Shown piece after piece: positions 14,240 through 19,087 of a stretch of 19,087 nucleotides of DNA. The DNA is from Clostridia bacterium. Lineage in GTDB: Bacteria > Bacillota > Clostridia > TANB77 > CAG-508. The position numbers were made by a program, and so were the translations under genes. The stretch covers positions 1 to 19,087 of the forward strand of contig CAADYC010000086.1 in NCBI GenBank assembly GCA_900753165.1. The letters run 5' to 3'. The notes beneath the pieces were generated by a model, which saw only the letters and a list, made by a program, of their open reading frames with translations, ran no database searches and was not told the DNA's origin. The number at the start of each line of letters is the position of its first letter. The stretch's first letter is position 1.

Positions 14240-14270
14240 TTGGGGGACGGGACATGAATCCCGAAAAAAT
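14240..14270 (+). repeat. G-rich hairpin in the pgk-tpiA gap
   Basis: A GC-rich block in AT-rich surroundings with the stem CGGGA (14248-14252), loop CATGAA, TCCCG (14259-14263), followed by six A and three T. An outer AGGATT/GAATCCC pairing is also possible. The part GGGGGACGGGACAT shares the GGGACGG core with the REP-like pair at 9366-9420 in reverse orientation, so it may be a decayed member of the same family. Confidence 0.45.
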
Positions 14271-14288
14271 TTGAATGGAGAGAAAATT

Positions 14289-15041
14289 ATGAGAAAAAAA
14301 GTAATTGCAGGAAACTGGAAAATGAATATGCTTCCAAATGAAGCAATAGATTTTATAGACAAAATAGCGCCACTTGTAAAAGATACACAAAACGAAGTAA
14401 TACTTTGTGTGCCATATACCGATTTATTTTACGCATTACTAACAGCACAAGGAACAAACATCAAAATAGGGGCACAAAATATGCACTTTGAAGAAAGTGG
14501 AGCATATACAGGAGAAGTATCAGGGAAAATGTTAAAATCAATTGGAGTTGAATATGTTATAATAGGACACTCTGAAAGAAGACAATACTTCAACGAAACA
14601 GATGAAACAGTAAACAAAAAAATAAAAACAGCATTTGCAAACGACTTAAAACCAATTGTATGTGTAGGTGAAACATTAGAACAAAGAGAAGCAAATCAAA
14701 CACAAGAAGTTATAACAAAACAAACAGAACTAGCATTACAAGGTTTAACAGAAGAGCAAGTTCAAAATACAATAATTGCATATGAACCAATATGGGCAAT
14801 TGGAACAGGAAAAACAGCAACATCAGAACAAGCAAATGACGCAATAAAATCAATTCGTGACAAAATTTGTCAAATCTATGGACAAAATGTAGCAAATGGA
14901 GTTATAATACAATATGGCGGAAGCGTAAAATCAAATAATGCAAAAGAACTATTTGAAATGTCAGACATCGATGGAGGCTTGGTCGGAGGAGCAAGCTTAA
15001 AACCAGATGAATTCGCAAAAATAGTAAATTACGCAGATTAA
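14289..15041 (+). CDS. tpiA: Triosephosphate isomerase
   Basis: Interconverts dihydroxyacetone phosphate and glyceraldehyde 3-phosphate. The 250 residues show all active-site parts: N9 and K11 in AGNWKMN, H94 in IGHSERR, catalytic E166 in AYEPIWAIGTGKTAT with the phosphate-closing loop, and the phosphate-binding GGSVKSNNAKEL and GGLVGGASL at the C-terminus. I chose the ATG at 14289, with GGAGAG 7 nt upstream, over the in-frame TTG at 14271 that would add MNGEKI. It follows pgk by 60 nt, a gap that holds a G-rich hairpin. Confidence 0.97.
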   Translation: MRKKVIAGNWKMNMLPNEAIDFIDKIAPLVKDTQNEVILCVPYTDLFYALLTAQGTNIKIGAQNMHFEESGAYTGEVSGKMLKSIGVEYVIIGHSERRQYFNETDETVNKKIKTAFANDLKPIVCVGETLEQREANQTQEVITKQTELALQGLTEEQVQNTIIAYEPIWAIGTGKTATSEQANDAIKSIRDKICQIYGQNVANGVIIQYGGSVKSNNAKELFEMSDIDGGLVGGASLKPDEFAKIVNYAD

Positions 15042-15122
15042 TGCAAATCAAAAATTGTAACAATTTAAAAATTAAAATTGAAACAATATTTTGAAAAGCA
15101 AGAGCATAAAGGAAGGAGGAAT

Positions 15123-15140
15123 ATGTTAGAAAAAAACTAA
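15123..15140 (+). CDS. Five-codon upstream ORF before gpmI
   Basis: ATG TTA GAA AAA AAC TAA encodes MLEKN. It follows the strongest ribosome binding site in this gap (GGAAGGAGG, 15111-15119). The gpmI ATG at 15153 is in the same frame, 12 nt beyond the uORF stop, and has no binding site of its own. Ribosomes recruited here would have to reinitiate to make GpmI. It could be a leader peptide or the trace of a point change in an older start region. Confidence 0.45.
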   Translation: MLEKN

Positions 15141-15152
15141 CATAGACTAATA

Positions 15153-16691
15153 ATGAAAGATAAAGTAACAATGCTAATGATATTAGATGGTTTTGGAGAC
15201 AACAAAAACAAAGACGGAAACGCTATAAAACTAGCAAACACACCTAATATTGATAAACTAATGAAAAAATATCCAAACACAGACATATTTACAAGTGGAT
15301 TACATGTAGGATTACCAGAAGGACAAATGGGAAATTCAGAAGTAGGACACACAAATATAGGTGCAGGAAGAATAGTATATCAAGAATTAACAAGAATAAC
15401 AAAATCAATAGAAGACGGTGACTTTTTCAGCAATCCAGAATTTATAGCTGCAATTGAAAATTGTAAAAAACACAATTCAAAATTACACATTCTAGGATTA
15501 GTATCAGATGGAGGAGTACACAGCCACAATAGACATTTATATGGACTATTAGAAATGGCTAAAAGAAGAGACTTTGAAAATGTATATGTTCACTGTTTCT
15601 TAGATGGAAGAGACACTCCACCAGCATCAGCAGAAACATATGTAGCTGAATTGCAAGAAAAAATGAAAGAAAAAGGCGTTGGAAAAATAGCATCACTTTC
15701 AGGAAGATTTTATGCAATGGACAGAGATAAAAGATGGCAAAGAGTTCAAAAATGCTATGACGCTCTAGTAAATGGAGAAGGAGAAAAAGCAGGAGACCCA
15801 ATAAAAGCAATCGAAGACTCTTATCAAAAAGAAGTATTTGACGAATTTGTTGTACCAACTGTAATTTGCAATGGAAATGAACCAGTTGCAAAAATAGAAG
15901 AAAACGATTCTGTAATATTCTTCAACTTTAGACCAGACAGAGCAAGAGAAATAACAAGAGCATTAGTTGATCCAGAATTTGATGGATTTGAAACTAAAAA
16001 AATGAACTTATATTATGTATGTTTCACAAGTTATGATGAAACAATGCCAAATGTACACATAGCATTCAAAAAAGAACCACTAAAAAATACATTTGGAGAA
16101 GTTGTAAGTGAAGCAGGATTAACACAATTAAGAATAGCAGAAACAGAAAAATATGCACATGTAACATTCTTCTTTAATGGTGGAGAAGAAAAACAATACC
16201 CAGGAGAAGACAGAATATTAGTACCATCACCAAAAGTAGAAACATATGATATGAAACCAGAAATGAGTGCATATGAAGTTACAGACAAAGTATGTGAAGC
16301 ACTAGAAAATGACAAATATGATGTAGTAATTCTAAACTTTGCAAACACAGACATGGTTGGACACACAGGAAGTCTACAAGCTGCAATAAAAGCAGTAGAA
16401 GCAGTAGACGAATGTGTAGGAAGAATTGTAAAAATAATAGAAGAAAAACAAGGAAATCTATTAATAACAGCAGACCACGGAAATGCAGAACAAATGATAG
16501 ACTACAAAACAGGAGAACCACACACAGCACACACAACAAATCCAGTGCCAATTATATTAGTAACAGCTAATAAAGAATACAAATTAAAAGAAAACGGAAA
16601 ATTAGCAGATTTAGCACCAACAATGCTTGATTTAATGGGAATTAAACAACCAGAAGAAATGACAGGAGAAAGCCTATTAATCAGAGAATAG
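15153..16691 (+). CDS. gpmI: 2,3-bisphosphoglycerate-independent phosphoglycerate mutase
   Basis: Converts 3-phosphoglycerate to 2-phosphoglycerate with two Mn ions, in the alkaline phosphatase superfamily. At 512 residues it is the normal length. Key residues are present: metal ligand D12 in ILDGFG, catalytic S62 in MGNSEVGH, DGRDTPP, GRFYAMDRDKRW, NFRPDRAREI in the transferase domain, then NTDMVGHTG and TADHGNAEQM as metal ligands near the C-terminus. The start at 15153 fits the family N-terminus, yet no Shine-Dalgarno precedes it; the strong one lies 34 nt upstream at a five-codon uORF in the same frame. It is third in the glycolytic run, 111 nt after tpiA. Mn-dependent GpmI is the common mutase of spore formers. 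Confidence 0.97.
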   Translation: MKDKVTMLMILDGFGDNKNKDGNAIKLANTPNIDKLMKKYPNTDIFTSGLHVGLPEGQMGNSEVGHTNIGAGRIVYQELTRITKSIEDGDFFSNPEFIAAIENCKKHNSKLHILGLVSDGGVHSHNRHLYGLLEMAKRRDFENVYVHCFLDGRDTPPASAETYVAELQEKMKEKGVGKIASLSGRFYAMDRDKRWQRVQKCYDALVNGEGEKAGDPIKAIEDSYQKEVFDEFVVPTVICNGNEPVAKIEENDSVIFFNFRPDRAREITRALVDPEFDGFETKKMNLYYVCFTSYDETMPNVHIAFKKEPLKNTFGEVVSEAGLTQLRIAETEKYAHVTFFFNGGEEKQYPGEDRILVPSPKVETYDMKPEMSAYEVTDKVCEALENDKYDVVILNFANTDMVGHTGSLQAAIKAVEAVDECVGRIVKIIEEKQGNLLITADHGNAEQMIDYKTGEPHTAHTTNPVPIILVTANKEYKLKENGKLADLAPTMLDLMGIKQPEEMTGESLLIRE

Positions 16692-16699
16692 GGGTAAAT

Positions 16700-17410
16700 A
16701 TGTTAAAACATACAAAGAAAATAAAAGAGATGTACGAAGATATACAAAGACGTATATTTTATATGATACCAGAAAAATGGGAAAAGATGTACCTATATGC
16801 CTCAGTATCAGATTTAATTGATGGACGAAAAACAGGGGAATTATTCTTCTACTATATTCCAAAAGGAATATTTAAGAAGAACCCTGTAAACGTCTATGAA
16901 ATACCACAAAAATTCAATTTAGATGAAAAGGAATATCTAAAATTAGTAAATATACTATATGAAAAAATTATAAAATTAAGAGAAGAATTTAAAAAAGTAG
17001 AAGTTACATCATCAACATGGTCAAATATAACTATGAAAATAGAAGGAATAAAGTTCAAAGTTGAATATGATTATGAAGACTTAACACAATCAAAATTTTC
17101 AAGTTATGAAAGACACATAATATGGAGATATAACAATCTAGAAATTAGAGAAGAACAACTAAGCAAAGACGAACATAAAATTATAGAAAAATATTTACTA
17201 GGAGAAAAAGTAGTAAAAAGAAGAGAAAGATATGAGACTGGTATATACATAAAAAATATTAAAAACATTGTTGATTATGATACGGAAAGTTATGATAGTG
17301 AACAAAATATAAAATATGTTGCAACTAAAGATGAAAAGGTTATAAACCAAATTATTATGCCTGGAAATCAAGCAAATGCAGAAAAAAATAGTTTAATAAA
17401 AAATATATAA
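16700..17410 (+). CDS. YezG/DUF600-family immunity-like protein with C-terminal extension
   Basis: The first 165 or so of 236 residues match the DUF600 (YezG-like) family: MIPEKWEKMYLYASVSD (22-38), GELFFYYIPKG, FNLDEKEYLKLVNILYEKIIKLREEF, FKVEYDYEDL and YERHIIWRYNNL. In Bacillus subtilis YezG is the antitoxin of the LXG nuclease toxin YeeF, and the family is generally treated as polymorphic-toxin immunity. No LXG or nuclease toxin gene is visible nearby. The last 70 residues (KRRERYETGIYIKNIKNIVD, then a charged tail ending NSLIKNI) lie beyond the usual domain and I do not recognise them. The ATG follows gpmI by 8 nt with a weak GGGG binding site, so it is almost surely cotranscribed with the glycolytic genes. 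Confidence 0.75.
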   Translation: MLKHTKKIKEMYEDIQRRIFYMIPEKWEKMYLYASVSDLIDGRKTGELFFYYIPKGIFKKNPVNVYEIPQKFNLDEKEYLKLVNILYEKIIKLREEFKKVEVTSSTWSNITMKIEGIKFKVEYDYEDLTQSKFSSYERHIIWRYNNLEIREEQLSKDEHKIIEKYLLGEKVVKRRERYETGIYIKNIKNIVDYDTESYDSEQNIKYVATKDEKVINQIIMPGNQANAEKNSLIKNI

Positions 17411-17533
17411 AATAAAGTGCAAAGCTTAGTGATATTTTGTTTGTAAAAAAGATTAAGGGAACATTATTCAAAATCTCTGAAAATTTCAAACATAATGAAC
17501 AAAGTATAGCATAGTGAAAGGAGCAAAAAAACG

Positions 17534-18226
17534 ATGATTTATTCAAAAGAATTAGAAGGAATGTGTAAAGTAGCAAAAGGAGTAGACCACGGACCAGCAC
17601 CAATTCCAGAAGAAGGAAAATGGGTAAAAGCAAAAGAAATTAAAGATATATCAGGTTTAACACATGGTATAGGATGGTGTGCACCACAACAAGGAGCATG
17701 CAAATTAACATTAAATGTAAAGGATGGAATAATACAAGAAGCATTAATTGAAACAGTTGGATGTTCAGGAATGACACACTCAGCTGCAATGGCAGGAGAA
17801 ATTTTAACAGGAAAAACAATATTAGAAGCATTAAACACAGACTTAGTATGTGATGCTATAAATACTGCTATGAGAGAATTATTCTTACAAATAGTATATG
17901 GTAGAACACAAACAGCTTTCTCTGAAGGAGGACTTCCAGTAGGAGCAGGACTTGAAGATTTAGGAAAAGGACACACATCACAAGTTGGAACAATTTATTC
18001 AAGTTCATTAAAAGGACCAAGATACTTAAATCTTGCAGAAGGTTACATAGTTGAATTAGGTTTAGATAAAGATGATCAAATTATTGGTTATAAATATGTT
18101 CATTTAGGAAAAATGATGGATAACATCAAAAAAGGAATTGACCCTAAAGAGGCTATTGAAAAAGCTTCTGGTACATATGGAAGATTTGATGAAGCGGTTA
18201 AGAAGATTGACCCTAGAGAAGAATAA
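17534..18226 (+). CDS. IscU/NifU-like iron-sulfur scaffold protein, GGGtGRT-linked type
   Basis: A 230-residue protein of the IscU/NifU-N-like scaffold superfamily. Candidate cluster ligands are C49 and C56 in GWCAPQQGACKL, C77 in TVGCSGMTHSA and C106 in DLVCDAIN; C11 is near the N-terminus. It is longer than plain IscU (about 125-150), with an added C-terminal domain from about 150 (GPRYLNLAEGYIVELG) ending in a charged helix. In databases this type is named an iron-sulfur cluster assembly scaffold protein and usually sits beside a GGGtGRT protein, as it does here, 41 nt upstream. No cysteine desulfurase is in view, so a role in general cluster assembly is unproven. The ATG follows AAAGGAG by 10 nt. 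Confidence 0.82.
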   Translation: MIYSKELEGMCKVAKGVDHGPAPIPEEGKWVKAKEIKDISGLTHGIGWCAPQQGACKLTLNVKDGIIQEALIETVGCSGMTHSAAMAGEILTGKTILEALNTDLVCDAINTAMRELFLQIVYGRTQTAFSEGGLPVGAGLEDLGKGHTSQVGTIYSSSLKGPRYLNLAEGYIVELGLDKDDQIIGYKYVHLGKMMDNIKKGIDPKEAIEKASGTYGRFDEAVKKIDPREE

Positions 18227-18267
18227 AAATAAAAAATATAAAACCATAAATTAGAGGAGGAATAAAA

Positions 18268-19087
18268 ATGGCAGTAACATTTGAAAGTTATGAAAGAAGA
18301 ATAGACCAAATAAAACCAGTAATGGAAAAATACGGAATAAAAGATTTTGAAGATGCATTAAAAATATGCACAGACAAAGGATTTAACCCATACGAAATAG
18401 TAAAAGGAATTCAACCAATATGTTTTGAAAACGCAGCATGGGCGTACACATTAGGAGCAGCAATTGCAATCAAAAAAGGATGCAACAAAGCATCAGATGC
18501 GGCTAAAGCAATCGGAGAAGGACTACAAGCATTCTGTATTCCAGGCTCAGTTGCAGACGACAGAAAAGTTGGATTAGGACATGGAAACTTAGCATCAATG
18601 CTATTATCAGAAGATACAAAATGTTTTGCATTCTTAGCAGGACATGAAAGCTTTGCAGCTGCTGAAGGAGCTATAGGTATAGCAAAATCAGCAAACAAAG
18701 TTAGAAAAGAACCATTAAGAGTAATCTTAAACGGACTTGGAAAAGACGCAGCACAAGTAATATCAAGAATTAACGGATTTACATATGTAAAAACAGACTT
18801 TGACTTCTTCACAGGAAAAGTAAACATTGTAGAAGAAATCAAATATTCAGAAGGTGAAAGAAGCCAAGTTAGATGTTACGGTGCTAATGATGTTAGAGAA
18901 GGTGTAGCAATAATGTGGTTAGAAGATGTTGATGTATCCATTACAGGTAACTCAACAAACCCAACAAGATTCCAACACCCAGTTGCAGGTACATATAAGA
19001 AAGAAAGACTTGAAGCAGGTAAAAAATACTTCTCAGTTGCTTCAGGTGGTGGAACAGGTAGAACATTACATCCAGACAATATGGCTG
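18268..19087 (+). CDS. GGGtGRT-family protein, 3' end outside the window
   Basis: Open from ATG 18268 to the window edge, 273 codons. The start has GAGGAGG at 18254-18260, 7 nt upstream. The eponymous motif is visible as ASGGGTGRTLHPDN just before the edge. Other features are an N-terminal helical part (MAVTFESYERRIDQIKPVME), a Gly/Ala-rich region GHGNLASMLLSED and FLAGHESFAAAEGAIG (about 110-140), and cysteines in QPICFENAAW, FCIPGS and TKCFAF that might ligate metal. The biochemical function is not known to me; its regular pairing with the scaffold protein suggests an iron-sulfur or redox role. Strong binding site and highly uniform codon use suggest high expression. Confidence 0.85.
   Translation, partial: MAVTFESYERRIDQIKPVMEKYGIKDFEDALKICTDKGFNPYEIVKGIQPICFENAAWAYTLGAAIAIKKGCNKASDAAKAIGEGLQAFCIPGSVADDRKVGLGHGNLASMLLSEDTKCFAFLAGHESFAAAEGAIGIAKSANKVRKEPLRVILNGLGKDAAQVISRINGFTYVKTDFDFFTGKVNIVEEIKYSEGERSQVRCYGANDVREGVAIMWLEDVDVSITGNSTNPTRFQHPVAGTYKKERLEAGKKYFSVASGGGTGRTLHPDNMA

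Noticed and set aside
15052..15066. AAATTGT-A-ACAATTT palindrome in the tpiA-gpmI gap as an operator
   Set aside because: Short AT-rich palindromes are expected by chance at this base composition and no promoter overlaps it.
17539..17976. 145-aa minus-strand ORF inside the scaffold gene
   Set aside because: Shadow of a conserved plus-strand gene; no binding site or promoter.
18411..18842. 143-aa minus-strand ORF inside the GGGtGRT gene
   Set aside because: Shadow frame; the plus-strand frame is open to the window edge with a strong binding site and a family motif.

Overview
The window is AT-rich, densely coded Firmicutes (Clostridia-type) DNA. The gene set supports this: a ctsR-mcsA-mcsB-clpC cluster, the sporulation membrane protein YlbJ behind a sigma-E-like promoter, AGGAGG-type ribosome binding sites and consensus sigma-A promoters with 17-bp spacers. 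ylbJ suggests a spore former. Species cannot be named from this sequence. No rRNA, tRNA, CRISPR array or transposase gene is present.

Layout. (1) 1-3013: the 3' part of murI, a NADAR-family gene, and recN behind a strong promoter with a LexA-like box. (2) 3080-4411: enolase and a bidirectional terminator. (3) 4453-5923, minus strand: a small Met/Asn-rich protein and ylbJ. (4) 5960-11952: a 71-aa hypothetical gene, then the stress operon ctsR, mcsA, mcsB, clpC with two CtsR operators at its promoter. Two minus-strand small genes (63 aa and 114 aa) sit inside this operon, one in the mcsA-mcsB gap and one in the mcsB-clpC gap. (5) 12021-12946: a 92-aa hypothetical gene, a convergent XRE regulator, and a leader region with a 55-nt perfect hairpin and an intrinsic terminator. 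(6) 13044-17410: a glycolytic run pgk, tpiA, gpmI, followed 8 nt later by a YezG/DUF600-like immunity-protein homologue. (7) 17534-19087: an IscU/NifU-like scaffold protein and a GGGtGRT-family protein that runs off the window.

How the genes work together. pgk, tpiA, gpmI and eno cover most of lower glycolysis, with eno at a separate locus. CtsR represses the Clp genes, McsA/McsB form the protein-arginine kinase that inactivates CtsR and marks proteins, and ClpC unfolds marked proteins for ClpP. The scaffold and GGGtGRT proteins form a two-gene unit of unknown function.

Most unusual signal. The two antisense genes in the ctsR operon share a promoter-leader block: 26 of 29 bases match between 7789-7817 and 9284-9312, the similarity continues through the -35, each has a leader hairpin in the same place with different stem bases, and both end in similar GCCCC/poly-U terminators. 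Their proteins are not recognisably related. They look like two copies of one antisense cassette type carrying different cargo, and I do not know such an arrangement as a described system. Other points to follow up: the 55-nt hairpin before pgk, a five-codon upstream ORF before gpmI, the immunity-like gene in the glycolytic operon, and a drift from A-ending to T-ending codons along individual genes.
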